Positions 7,115-14,758 of a DNA stretch of 23,153 nucleotides are shown one piece after another (positions within the stretch are counted from its first letter, which is position 1; every line of letters starts with the position of its first letter). The translations under genes were made by a program, and so were the position numbers. The notes under the pieces were generated by a model. That model had not been told where the DNA came from, searched no databases, and worked only from the letters and a program-made list of their open reading frames with translations. The DNA comes from ZCTH02-B3 sp036563895 (GTDB taxonomy: Bacteria; Bacillota; Bacilli; Paenibacillales; Paenibacillaceae), in contig DATCLN010000090.1 in assembly GCA_036563895.1 (NCBI GenBank), positions 1 to 23,153 on the forward strand. Direction: 5' to 3'.

Positions 7115-7659
7115 AGGCGTTCACCTTGCTCTCTATGGTTTCTCTCCAGCACCCGCTCGCAGGAAGCGGGCACAAGAATGGCGTCTTCACCGATCACCAC
7201 GTCGGCGTCCTCCGGCAGAAACAGCCTCCGCCGGCCCTCCGTCACGTCCGCGAGGAACCCGTCCGTGACTTCATACCCTATCCACGGTTTATCCTCTTCC
7301 GGCCGAATATAAACGTCGGACACGCGGCCGAGCTCCCGTCCGTCCACGGTGTAGACGGGCCTGTCCTTCAGGCGGACGGGACCGGTGTCAAACGTGCGCA
7401 GCGGGCGCCTGATGTCCACCGTCTCCACCGCGTCCGTTCCGTCGACCAACAGGGCGTCTTCGCCCCAGGAAGCGATCCTTTCCTTCCGCACGACCCGCAC
7501 GGGCCGCCTCGGCCAGGGAAAAGGCTCGCGGAGCACGACGCCGCAAAAACGCCACGATTCGTCGAACCAGACGTCCTGCACCCGGCCGACCTTGCCGCCG
7601 CCGGCGTGCAGCACGGGCAGACCGATGACATTTTGCGCCTGACGGATCAACCGGCACAC
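7111..7659 (-). CDS. PRC-barrel domain protein (YrrD-like)
   Basis: The 182-aa protein has two PRC-barrel-like halves: residues about 8-70 (NVIGLPVLHAGGGKVGRVQD, then VRVVRKERIASWG) and about 96-170 (RPVYTVDGRELGRVSDVYIR, then LPEDADVVIGEDAILVP). PRC barrels occur in RimM and photosynthetic reaction-centre H subunits and usually mediate protein-protein contacts. The function of the YrrD group is unknown. The GTG at 7659 lacks a good site; GGGAGTG overlaps it and would better serve the TTG three codons on, so the true N-terminus may be three residues shorter. It is followed by the coupled zinc-ribbon gene. Confidence 0.85.
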   Translation of the reverse strand: MCRLIRQAQNVIGLPVLHAGGGKVGRVQDVWFDESWRFCGVVLREPFPWPRRPVRVVRKERIASWGEDALLVDGTDAVETVDIRRPLRTFDTGPVRLKDRPVYTVDGRELGRVSDVYIRPEEDKPWIGYEVTDGFLADVTEGRRRLFLPEDADVVIGEDAILVPASCERVLERNHREQGERL

Positions 7660-7685
7660 TCCCGTTCGGACGCCTTCCTAAATAC

Positions 7686-8834
7686 TTACGAAAGACGCGC
7701 CAAAATGGTTGCAACAAGTTTGGCGACTTTGGCCGCCTCTTCCGTAGTATTGCCCAAACCGAAGCTGAACCGGACGGCGGAGCGGACCCTTTCTTCCGGC
7801 AGGCCCATGGCGGCGAGCACGTGGGAGGGACGGAGCGATCCCGCGCTGCAGGCAGCGCCCGCGGAGACGGCCACGCCTTCGAGGTCCAGGTTCATCACCA
7901 TCGTCTGGGCGGGAACACCCGGGAAGCTGACGTTCAGGATGTGCGGCACCCGCTTGTCCGGATGGCCGTTGACCGTCCAGGCTCCTTCCGGCAGCATGGC
8001 AGCGAAGCCGGCGAGCAGGGCGTCGCGCACGCGGGCGGCCTGGCGCGTCCGCTCTTCGCGCTCGGCGGCCGCCAGCTCCAGCGCCCGGGCAAACGCGGCG
8101 ACGGCGGGCACGTTCTCCGTCCCCGCCCGGCGGCCGCGCTCCTGCGGGCCTCCGCGCAAAAGCGGACGGAAAGGCGTGCCCTCGCGCACGTAGAGGAGGC
8201 CGACGCCAAGGGGGCCGCCGATTTTGTGCGAGGAGAAGGTCGCCAGATCCACGGGCCAGTCCGCCAGGCGGATTTCCTCGCAGCCCAGCGCCTGGACCGC
8301 GTCCGTGTGCATCACCGCGCCCCGGCTCCGGGCGACGGCCCCGATCTCCTCCACCGGCTGCCGCGCGCCGGTCTCGTTGTTGACGGTCATGACGGAGACG
8401 ACGGCGGTCCGTTCGTCGATGGCCGCCTCCGCTTCGGCGACCCGGACGACGCCGTGTTCGTCCGCCGGCAGAAACGTGACCTGAAAGCCTTCCTCCTGAA
8501 GACGCCGGCACGTCTCCAGCACCGCGGCGTGCTCGATGGCGGTGGTCACGATGCCGGTCCGGCCCCGCTCCCGCTGCGCCCGGGCGGCGCCGATGAGAGC
8601 GGCGTTGTCGCTTTCCGTGCCGCCGCCGGTAAACACCAGTTCGTGCGGCTGACAGCCGAGAAGCGCCGCGATCCGGTCGCGGGCATCGGTCAGCATTCTG
8701 CGGGCGGCCCGCCCGCAGGCGTGCACGCTGGACGGATTGAGCGGCCCGCTCCGGGCGGCTTCCAGGTAGGCTTCCAAAGCAGCGGGGTGCATGGGGGTCG
8801 TCGCAGCGTGGTCAAAGTAAATCGGTCTCGTCAT
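7686..8834 (-). CDS. iscS: Cysteine desulfurase (NifS/IscS family, YrvO-like)
   Basis: This PLP enzyme removes sulfur from L-cysteine as an enzyme persulfide and passes it on, here most likely to MnmA for tRNA 2-thiolation. The 382-aa sequence shows YFDHAATTP at the N-terminus, the PLP-stacking His102 (TTAIEHAAV), Asp178/Gln181 (HTDAVQALG), the PLP lysine Lys204 (SSHKIGGP), and the persulfide cysteine Cys329 in SAGAACSAGS. AGGGGAG lies 6 nt before the ATG. It starts 44 nt after cymR stops and is co-transcribed with it. In B. subtilis the next gene would be mnmA (trmU), but here mnmA lies on the other side of cymR. Confidence 0.95.
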   Translation of the reverse strand: MTRPIYFDHAATTPMHPAALEAYLEAARSGPLNPSSVHACGRAARRMLTDARDRIAALLGCQPHELVFTGGGTESDNAALIGAARAQRERGRTGIVTTAIEHAAVLETCRRLQEEGFQVTFLPADEHGVVRVAEAEAAIDERTAVVSVMTVNNETGARQPVEEIGAVARSRGAVMHTDAVQALGCEEIRLADWPVDLATFSSHKIGGPLGVGLLYVREGTPFRPLLRGGPQERGRRAGTENVPAVAAFARALELAAAEREERTRQAARVRDALLAGFAAMLPEGAWTVNGHPDKRVPHILNVSFPGVPAQTMVMNLDLEGVAVSAGAACSAGSLRPSHVLAAMGLPEERVRSAVRFSFGLGNTTEEAAKVAKLVATILARLS

Positions 8835-8878
8835 GCGTTACTCCCCTGACGCCCAAACACCGCGGCGCGCGGCGGGGA

Positions 8879-9301
8879 TCAGATGTAGAACATGTAGCCT
8901 TCCGAGTGGCGTCCGTCGTCCCGGTACTGGATCAGATCGCGGAGCGTGGTGGAATCCAGCACCTGGGCGATGCTGTCCCGGATGCGCAGCCACAGGTCGC
9001 GCTTCGCCGGGTCGTCTTCCTCCGTGAAATCCACGGGGCTGATCGGTCCTTCCAGGATGCGGATCACGTCCCCGGAGGTGATCTTCTCCGGCTCCTTGGT
9101 GAGCACGTACCCGCCGAAGGCGCCGCGGACGCTTTTCACCAGCCCGGCGTTGCGCAGCGGAGCGATCAGCTGTTCCAGGTAGTGCTCCGACAGCCCGTTT
9201 TTCTCGGCGATGGTTTTGAGCGAGATCGGACCTTCGCCGTATTTCGCGGCGAGCTCCATCATGATGGTCAGGCCGTAGCGGCCTTTGGTGGAGATTTTCA
9301 C
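8879..9301 (-). CDS. cymR: Rrf2 family cysteine metabolism repressor CymR
   Basis: The 140-aa protein matches CymR nearly throughout: MKISTKGRYGLTIMMELA, then SEHYLEQLIAPLRNAGLVKS, GAFGGYVL, EGPISPV and the terminal EGYMFYI. The winged helix-turn-helix covers about residues 10-60. It contains no cysteines, so unlike IscR or NsrR it cannot bind an Fe-S cluster. In B. subtilis CymR represses cysteine-uptake and biosynthesis genes in complex with O-acetylserine thiol-lyase CysK. The start is GTG at 9301, with GAGGTG 8 nt upstream. The gene is divergent from mnmA across a palindrome-rich gap. Confidence 0.95.
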   Translation of the reverse strand: MKISTKGRYGLTIMMELAAKYGEGPISLKTIAEKNGLSEHYLEQLIAPLRNAGLVKSVRGAFGGYVLTKEPEKITSGDVIRILEGPISPVDFTEEDDPAKRDLWLRIRDSIAQVLDSTTLRDLIQYRDDGRHSEGYMFYI

Positions 9302-9344
9302 CAGTCCGGCACCTCGTTCCCGTATTGTTCCCCAGCGTTCGCTT

Positions 9345-9372
9345 TTGTCACGGATTTGGTTTATAGTAAAAG
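9345..9372 (+). promoter_or_regulatory. Candidate mnmA promoter
   Basis: TTGTCA (9345-9350) and TAAAAG (9367-9372) are 16 bp apart on the plus strand. The -35 differs from consensus at one position, the -10 at two. A start point near 9379 would put the whole palindrome cluster into the 5' untranslated region. Confidence 0.4.
9360..9365 (-). promoter_or_regulatory. Candidate -10 element of cymR
   Basis: TATAAA on the minus strand is the best -10 in front of cymR. No good -35 is present at 15-18 bp; the segment where it should lie is occupied by the palindrome cluster (9380-9406), so a protein bound there would compete with RNA polymerase. Confidence 0.35.
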
Positions 9373-9379
9373 TATCTCC

Positions 9380-9406
9380 ATATCATAGTTATGATATCAT
9401 ATCATA
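9380..9406. promoter_or_regulatory. Palindrome cluster, probable operator in the cymR/mnmA intergenic region
   Basis: ATATCATA-GT-TATGATAT (9380-9397) is a perfect 8-2-8 inverted repeat. It overlaps a second perfect palindrome, TATGATATCATA (9390-9401). The half-site ATATCATA occurs three times in direct orientation (9380, 9394, 9399). The patch is strikingly AT-rich in a GC-rich genome and sits between the cymR -10 and the mnmA ribosome site. It is a good candidate for a CymR or other repressor site; the bound protein is not known. Confidence 0.6.
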
Positions 9407-9451
9407 TCTGGAGGAAAAGTGGACAATCAAAATTTTATGGGGGTGATTCCG

Positions 9452-10639
9452 ATGTCCGCACCGAACCACAGGGATCCCGCGTCGACCCGGGTCGTCGTCG
9501 GCATGTCCGGAGGCGTCGACTCTTCCGTCGCCGCGCTTCTTCTCAAGCGGCAGGGCTACGACGTCATCGGCATGTTCATGAAAAACTGGGACGAGACCGA
9601 TGAAAGCGGCGTCTGCGCCGCAGACCGGGACGCCGAAGACGTCCGCCGCGTGTGCGACCTGATCGGCATCCCCCATTATACGATCAATTTTGAAGAAGAG
9701 TATCGGCGCAAGGTGTTCGACTACTTCCTGGATGAACACCGCAAGGGCCGCACGCCCAACCCGGACGTGATGTGCAACCGCGAGATCAAGTTCGGGGAAT
9801 TCCTAAGGGCCGCCCAAAGTCTCGGCGCCGACATGATCGCCACCGGGCACTATGCCCGCATAGGCTTCAAGGACGGAGAATATCGGCTGCTCCGCGGCGC
9901 CGACGCGGGCAAGGACCAGTCGTATTTCCTCCATGCGCTGACCCAGGAGCAGCTTTCCCGGGCGATGTTCCCCGTCGGCCATCTGACCAAGGCGAAAGTG
10001 CGGCGCATCGCCGAAGAAGCCGGCCTGCCCGTGGCGCGCAAGAAAGACAGCACCGGCATCTGCTTCATCGGCGAGCGGAATTTCCGCGAGTTTCTCCGCC
10101 GGTACCTGCCGGCCCAGCCGGGGGACATGATCGACCTGGACACGGGGGAAAAGAAAGGCCGCCACGAAGGGCTGATGTATTATACGATCGGCCAGCGGCA
10201 CGGGCTCGGCATCGGCGGCGGCGGCACCGGCGAACCCTGGTTCGTGGCGGACAAGGACCTGGCGCGCAACGTGCTGTACGTGGTGCAGGGCCACAGCCAT
10301 CCCGCTTTGTACTCCGTCGGCCTGACAGCGGAAGACGTGCACTGGATTTCCCCCCGCCGGCCGGAAGGCCCCTTCCGCTGCACCGCCAAGTTCCGCTACC
10401 GCCAGCCCGACCAGGGGGTCACCGTGACGCCCCGGCCCGACGGGCGCTGGGACGTCGCCTTCGACGAGCCCCAGCGGGCCATCACCCCCGGGCAGGCGGT
10501 GGTGTTTTACGACGGCGAAGTCTGCCTGGGCGGTGGGACCATCGCGGAAGCGCACAAAACGGTCCCCGCCGGCAGGGTCGCCGGCGCCGCCGAGGGCGGG
10601 CGCTCCGTCAATCGTACCGCACCAGCGAAAACACGTTGA
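9452..10639 (+). CDS. mnmA: tRNA-specific 2-thiouridylase MnmA
   Basis: MnmA activates U34 of tRNA-Lys, -Glu and -Gln with ATP and inserts sulfur delivered by a cysteine desulfurase. The 395-aa protein has the PP-loop SGGVDSS (19-25), FMKNWDETDE, the catalytic Cys108 (NPDVMCNREIKF), the ATGHYAR block and the second catalytic Cys204 (DSTGICFIGERNF). It ends in an unusual Gly/Arg/Ala-rich tail of about 20 residues. I use ATG 9452 because GGGGGTGA precedes it and the N-terminus then matches the family. An in-frame GTG at 9419 with GGAGG only 4 nt away would add 11 residues. The gene is divergent from cymR and its last 32 bases overlap the end of apt. Confidence 0.96.
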   Translation: MSAPNHRDPASTRVVVGMSGGVDSSVAALLLKRQGYDVIGMFMKNWDETDESGVCAADRDAEDVRRVCDLIGIPHYTINFEEEYRRKVFDYFLDEHRKGRTPNPDVMCNREIKFGEFLRAAQSLGADMIATGHYARIGFKDGEYRLLRGADAGKDQSYFLHALTQEQLSRAMFPVGHLTKAKVRRIAEEAGLPVARKKDSTGICFIGERNFREFLRRYLPAQPGDMIDLDTGEKKGRHEGLMYYTIGQRHGLGIGGGGTGEPWFVADKDLARNVLYVVQGHSHPALYSVGLTAEDVHWISPRRPEGPFRCTAKFRYRQPDQGVTVTPRPDGRWDVAFDEPQRAITPGQAVVFYDGEVCLGGGTIAEAHKTVPAGRVAGAAEGGRSVNRTAPAKTR

Positions 10640-11123
10640 CGTCCTTCAGCTTTTCTCTGCCATTCAGATAACCGAGCTCGATGAGGAACGCGGCGCCGAC
10701 CACTTCGGCGCCGAGCTGTTTGAGCAGCCGCACGCAGGTCTCGATGGTTCCGCCGGTGGCCAGCAGATCATCGGCCACCAGCACCCGCTGCCCCGGCCGG
10801 ACGGCGTCCTTGTGGATGGCCAGCTTGTCGGTGCCGTATTCCAGGTTGTAGGACGCCTCCACCGTCTCCGCCGGGAGCTTCCCGCTCTTGCGGATCGGCA
10901 CGAAGCCGACGCCGAGCTCGAGGGCCAGCGGAGCCCCGATGACGAATCCCCTTGCCTCCGGTCCCGCCACCACCTCGATCTGCCTGTCCCTGACCGCGTC
11001 CACCAGGGCCCGGATCGCCGCCCGGAAAGCCGCTCCGTCCTTCAGCAGCGTCGTGATGTCCTTGAATCGGATGCCCGGCTGCGGAAAGTCCGGGATCACC
11101 CGTATGTACTGCTTGAAATCCAT
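10608..11123 (-). CDS. apt: Adenine phosphoribosyltransferase
   Basis: Apt salvages adenine to AMP using PRPP. The 171-aa sequence is the normal length and has the opening IPDFPQPGIRFKDITTLL, the EARGFVIGAPLA block (56-67) and the PRPP-binding loop VLVADDLLATGGT (114-126). The ATG at 11123 has AAAGGAG 10 nt upstream. It follows recJ by 63 nt and is presumably co-transcribed, as in B. subtilis, where relA comes next. Here relA is absent and apt instead runs into the 3' end of mnmA, with its stop codon inside that gene. Confidence 0.96.
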   Translation of the reverse strand: MDFKQYIRVIPDFPQPGIRFKDITTLLKDGAAFRAAIRALVDAVRDRQIEVVAGPEARGFVIGAPLALELGVGFVPIRKSGKLPAETVEASYNLEYGTDKLAIHKDAVRPGQRVLVADDLLATGGTIETCVRLLKQLGAEVVGAAFLIELGYLNGREKLKDVNVFSLVRYD

Positions 11124-11186
11124 GCGCGGTTTGCTCCTTTCTGACGCATGTGCTGTATGCGTGATCGCCGCTTCCGGAGCCGGCTT

Positions 11187-13772
11187 TCACTCCATGCGGC
11201 GCGCCTGGCGCATCCATTCCGCCAGAGCCTCCGCCGGAAGGCCGGCAAGCCGTTCGCCCGTCCACCGCCATCTGGCCTCGCGATAGCGGGCGGATTCGGC
11301 CAGTTCCCGTTTCGCCGGGGAAGGCTCCATCGTCACCCATCCGTTCTCCACGCGCAAAAAACCGAGTTCCTCGAACACGTCCTGCATGACGCGCACCACC
11401 GGCAGCGGCCAGCCGATCCGTGCGGACACCTCGCTCAGGAAGCCGTCCGGTTCGTCCGGCCAGGCGCCTTTGGCGCGGAAAAGGGCGTACGCTTCGGCGA
11501 AATGGGCCCGGTCCGGCACGCCGCGATTCGGAGCGGTGCGATCCGGCTTGACGCGGTCTGAAGCGGTCCGGTCCGGCGTGCCGCGGCCGGAAGCGATACG
11601 GTCCGGCATGCCTCGATCCGGAACGGTTCGGTCCGGCATGTCCCGGTCGGCAGCGGTCCCGTTCCGGACGCCGCGGTCCGCTTCCGGAGCGGCGCCGGGC
11701 AGCCGCGTCCCGGCGTGCACGTGTACGGCGGCAAGATGGTCCATGCCGGCCAGCAGCCGGGCAGCCGCGTCCGCCTCCGTCCCGCCTTCGGGCAGGCCGG
11801 ACAGCACCAGATGGCGTACCGCGCGGAACGGAGCGCGGGCGGCGGCGATTTCATCCGCCCCGGCCCGTCCCGCCTCCGCCGCGGCGAAAGCCGCCGCCAG
11901 ATCGGCGTAGCTTGCGACCGGCACCCCTTCCGGCAGCCGGCGCCGCCATTTTTCCGCCTCCAGGACCGAATCGCAGACCAGGGCGCATCCGTCCGGAATC
12001 GTCTCCAGCAGTTCGGCCATGCGCTCTTCGGTAAGCCGCTCGCGCCGGCGGTCCAGCACCTGCAGTCCCGCGTAGCGGATGTCCTTGATCTGGAACTGCA
12101 CCTGCCTGACGCCCTGCCATTCGCTGACGGTTGCCGTTCCGAGCAGGTCCACCGAGACGCCGGGCGCCAGCCAGGGGAGGAGGCCCCCCATGTCAAACCC
12201 GATGGCCTCCAGGGTGTGGCCGTTCTGTTGCAGGGTCAGCTTCAGATGTTTGCCATCCGCGCCGACGGCCCGCGCCGAACGCACCACGGCGTCCCGCAGC
12301 ACGAAGGTTGGCGCGGGATTGTCCTGTCCGAAAGGCTCCAGCTTCGCCAGCTGCTCCGCCGCTTCCAGGGTCAGCTCGTCCGCGGTGCACGGGACGTCGG
12401 CCTTTTTGCGGGGAATGCGGTCTTCGGGCGTCAGCCGCTCCTCCGCCAGCGCCTCCAGCCGGGCCGCCAGCTCGCCGAGAAGCTCCTTCCGCACGGTCAG
12501 GCCCGCCGCCGCGCGGTGGCCGCCGAAATGTTCCAGCAGATCGGCGCAGGCCGTCAGGGCCGCGTGCATGTCGAATTCCCCGACGGAACGCGCCGAACCG
12601 CGGCACAGGCCCGTTTCGGCGTCTTCCGCCAGCACCAGCGCGGGCCGGGTGTACTTCTCGGCGAGCTTGGCGGCCACCAGCCCGACGACTCCCGGATTCC
12701 ACGAAGCGTCGGCCACCGTCAGGAAGAGGGGCGGCACTCCTCCGCGCCCGGCCGCTTCCCGGGCAATGCGCTCTTCCGCTTCCGCCAGCGTCCGCTCCAC
12801 CAGCTGCTGGCGCTCACGGTTGAGACGGTCCAGCTCCCGCGCCAGCTGCGCGGCTTCCTCCTCCCGCTCCGTGACCAGCAGGCGGACGGCCCCATCCGCC
12901 GACTCCAGCCGGCCGCCCGCGTTGAGGCGCGGCGCCAGGCCGAAGGCGATGCGCCCGCTGCTCAGGGCGGCCGGGTCGAAGCCGCACGCTTCCGCCAGCG
13001 CCCTTAGCCCGGGCGATGCCGCCTCGCGCAGCCGCATGAGGCCGATGCGCACCAGCGCCCGGTTTTCATCCACCAGGGGCATGAGATCCGCCACGGTGCC
13101 GATGGCCGCCAGATCGGCGAATTCCGTTTCGTGCCGGCCGAGCAGCGCGTGCGCCAGCTTGTACGCCACCCCGGCACCGGACAGCCCCTTGAACGGATAA
13201 GGGCAGTCCGGCCGCTTCGGATTCACCAGGGCAACCGCTTCCGGCAGCACCGCCGGCGGTTCGTGGTGGTCGGTGACCACCACGTCGATGCCCCTCTCCC
13301 GGGCGTACGCGATTTCCTCCACGGCGCTTACGCCGTTGTCCACCGTCACGATCAGCCGGAAGCCGTCTTCCGCCGCCCGGTCGATGGCTTCCCGGTTCAG
13401 GCCGTACCCTTCCTTCAGCCGGTTCGGAATGCGGACGTCGAACGCCGCGTCCAGCCGCCGCAGCAGACGGATCATGAGGGCGGACGCGCACACCCCGTCC
13501 GCGTCGTAGTCCCCGTAGACGAGCAGGCGTTCCCCGTCCCGCAGGGCCTTGCGGATGCGCTCCACCGCCTCGCCCATTCCCTTCATCGACCAGGGATCGT
13601 GAAAAGCCTCTTCCCCCGCTTCGAGGAAAAGGTGCGCCTCCTCCGGGGTCGTCAAACCGCGCGCAACAAGAAGCCGCGCCACCAGACGCGGCAGACGCAG
13701 CGCCTCGGCCAGGGCCGCTTCGGCGGCGGCGTCGGCTTCCGTCCATTCCCATCGGTACCTGGGTCGATCCAA
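11187..13772 (-). CDS. recJ: Single-strand-specific 5'-3' exonuclease RecJ
   Basis: RecJ degrades single-stranded DNA 5' to 3' in recombination and repair. Of about 861 residues, the N-terminal DHH domain has VYGDYDADGVCAS (metal ligands near 88-92) and VVTDHHEPP (about 168-170). The DHHA1 domain has GGHRAAAGLTV, followed by an OB-type domain (PFGQDNPAP, then LKLTLQQNG) and a Bacillota-type C-terminal extension. Inside that extension is a 60-residue Asp/Arg/Pro repeat not expected in the family. The frame is open to 13859 but that would overlap the CDF gene and does not resemble RecJ. The TTG at 13772 gives the usual start LDRPRYRW, though its ribosome site is only fair (GGGGAG 12 nt away). 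Confidence 0.95.
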   Translation of the reverse strand: MDRPRYRWEWTEADAAAEAALAEALRLPRLVARLLVARGLTTPEEAHLFLEAGEEAFHDPWSMKGMGEAVERIRKALRDGERLLVYGDYDADGVCASALMIRLLRRLDAAFDVRIPNRLKEGYGLNREAIDRAAEDGFRLIVTVDNGVSAVEEIAYARERGIDVVVTDHHEPPAVLPEAVALVNPKRPDCPYPFKGLSGAGVAYKLAHALLGRHETEFADLAAIGTVADLMPLVDENRALVRIGLMRLREAASPGLRALAEACGFDPAALSSGRIAFGLAPRLNAGGRLESADGAVRLLVTEREEEAAQLARELDRLNRERQQLVERTLAEAEERIAREAAGRGGVPPLFLTVADASWNPGVVGLVAAKLAEKYTRPALVLAEDAETGLCRGSARSVGEFDMHAALTACADLLEHFGGHRAAAGLTVRKELLGELAARLEALAEERLTPEDRIPRKKADVPCTADELTLEAAEQLAKLEPFGQDNPAPTFVLRDAVVRSARAVGADGKHLKLTLQQNGHTLEAIGFDMGGLLPWLAPGVSVDLLGTATVSEWQGVRQVQFQIKDIRYAGLQVLDRRRERLTEERMAELLETIPDGCALVCDSVLEAEKWRRRLPEGVPVASYADLAAAFAAAEAGRAGADEIAAARAPFRAVRHLVLSGLPEGGTEADAAARLLAGMDHLAAVHVHAGTRLPGAAPEADRGVRNGTAADRDMPDRTVPDRGMPDRIASGRGTPDRTASDRVKPDRTAPNRGVPDRAHFAEAYALFRAKGAWPDEPDGFLSEVSARIGWPLPVVRVMQDVFEELGFLRVENGWVTMEPSPAKRELAESARYREARWRWTGERLAGLPAEALAEWMRQARRME
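11511..11690. repeat. 15-bp tandem minisatellite within recJ
   Basis: Twelve 15-bp units lie end to end. On the plus strand, odd units resemble GTCCGGCATGCCGCG and even units resemble ATCCGGAGCGGTTCG, so the higher-order period is 30 bp. Because 15 is a multiple of 3 the frame stays open. On the coding strand each unit encodes one pentapeptide: DRDMP, DRTVP, DRGMP, DRIAS, GRGTP, DRTAS, DRVKP, DRTAP, NRGVP and variants at both ends. Confidence 0.9.
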
Positions 13773-13794
13773 AGCCGGCTTCCACTCCCCGCGT

Positions 13795-14730
13795 TTATTG
13801 AAGCAGGGTGGGAGTTTCCTCGTCCTGCAGATTGGTTTTGTACGGATAGTACGGTTCATACGGCTGCACGCGGACGATGGCGTCGGCCACGTGCAGGAAG
13901 CGCCGCGTCAGATGCCGGCGCACCCGCGCGGCGATGTCGTGCGCTTCCATCACGGTGATCCGCGGATTCACCCGGACCACAAGGTCCGCCACGACGTAGT
14001 GGCCGTGTTCCCGCACCTTGAGATCGTCCACGGCGACCACGCCGTCCATTCTGAGCACCGTTTCCTTCAGCATGTCCACGTCGAATCCGTCGGTCAGCAC
14101 CACGTCTTCATTGGAGCGAAGCGCCGCCAGGGCCAGGCGCAGCCCGCTCCGCACGGCCAGCGCGGCCACGAGGAGGCCGGCCGCCGGATCCAGGACGAAG
14201 AGCGCGGGCATTCCCAGCCATTCCCCGGCCTGCGTTCCCAGGATTCCCGCCAGGGCGGCGGAAGACGCAAGGACGTCCGAGCGGAGGTCATGGCTGTGCC
14301 GCGCTCGGCGCAAGCCCGGACGGATTCCGCAGGGCTGAACGCGGGCAAGCAGTCCGCGAAGCGCCAGCGACAGCGCGATGACCGCCGCCGCCTCCAGGCC
14401 CGGCGCCCGGTCCGGTCCCGCCGCCAGCGCCCGCAGGGCGTGCAGCCCAGCTTCCAGCCCGGCGACCATGACCAGCGCCGCCAGCACGACAGAGACCGCC
14501 TCGCCGCCGGACGGTCGTCCGTCCGATCGGGAAACCGGACGGTGCGCGTCCCGCAGGCCGGCGATCGCGTGCGCGGCGTCTGCCGCCGAATGGCAGGCGT
14601 CGGACAGCAGCGCCTTGCTTCCCGTGGTGAAAGCGGCGGCACCCTTCGCCGCCGCAAGTCCCGCCAGCGACAGCACGCGAAGCAGCGCGCCGCGCCGCGG
14701 CCAATCTTTGGTTCGTACCGCTTTCGACAC
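13795..14730 (-). CDS. Cation diffusion facilitator (CDF) family transporter
   Basis: CDF proteins export divalent cations (Zn, Fe, Co, Mn, Cd) in exchange for protons. The protein has an N-terminal six-helix region with SDACHSAADAAHAIAG (His47/Asp51, numbering from the start used here) in helix 2 and HSHDLRSDVLASSAAL (Asp148/Asp152) in helix 5. These are the transport-site positions, here HxxxD and DxxxD. A cytoplasmic domain of about 90 residues follows (VVAVDDLKVREHGHYVVADL, then VRRHLTRRFLHVADAIVRV). I choose GTG 14730, with GGAGGGGG 9 nt upstream, over GTG 14754. The metal cannot be told. It sits between recJ and secF, as in related Bacilli (yrvM/cation transporter position not verified). 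Confidence 0.88.
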   Translation of the reverse strand: MSKAVRTKDWPRRGALLRVLSLAGLAAAKGAAAFTTGSKALLSDACHSAADAAHAIAGLRDAHRPVSRSDGRPSGGEAVSVVLAALVMVAGLEAGLHALRALAAGPDRAPGLEAAAVIALSLALRGLLARVQPCGIRPGLRRARHSHDLRSDVLASSAALAGILGTQAGEWLGMPALFVLDPAAGLLVAALAVRSGLRLALAALRSNEDVVLTDGFDVDMLKETVLRMDGVVAVDDLKVREHGHYVVADLVVRVNPRITVMEAHDIAARVRRHLTRRFLHVADAIVRVQPYEPYYPYKTNLQDEETPTLLQ

Positions 14731-14758
14731 GTGCCGGTTCCCCCTCCGTTGCACGCGG

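Noticed and set aside
11511..11690. CRISPR array
   Set aside because: The units are contiguous 15-mers without spacers and lie in frame inside recJ; no cas genes are present.
13773..13859. N-terminal extension of recJ
   Set aside because: It overlaps the end of the CDF transporter gene and is unlike RecJ N-termini; the TTG at 13772 gives the family start.
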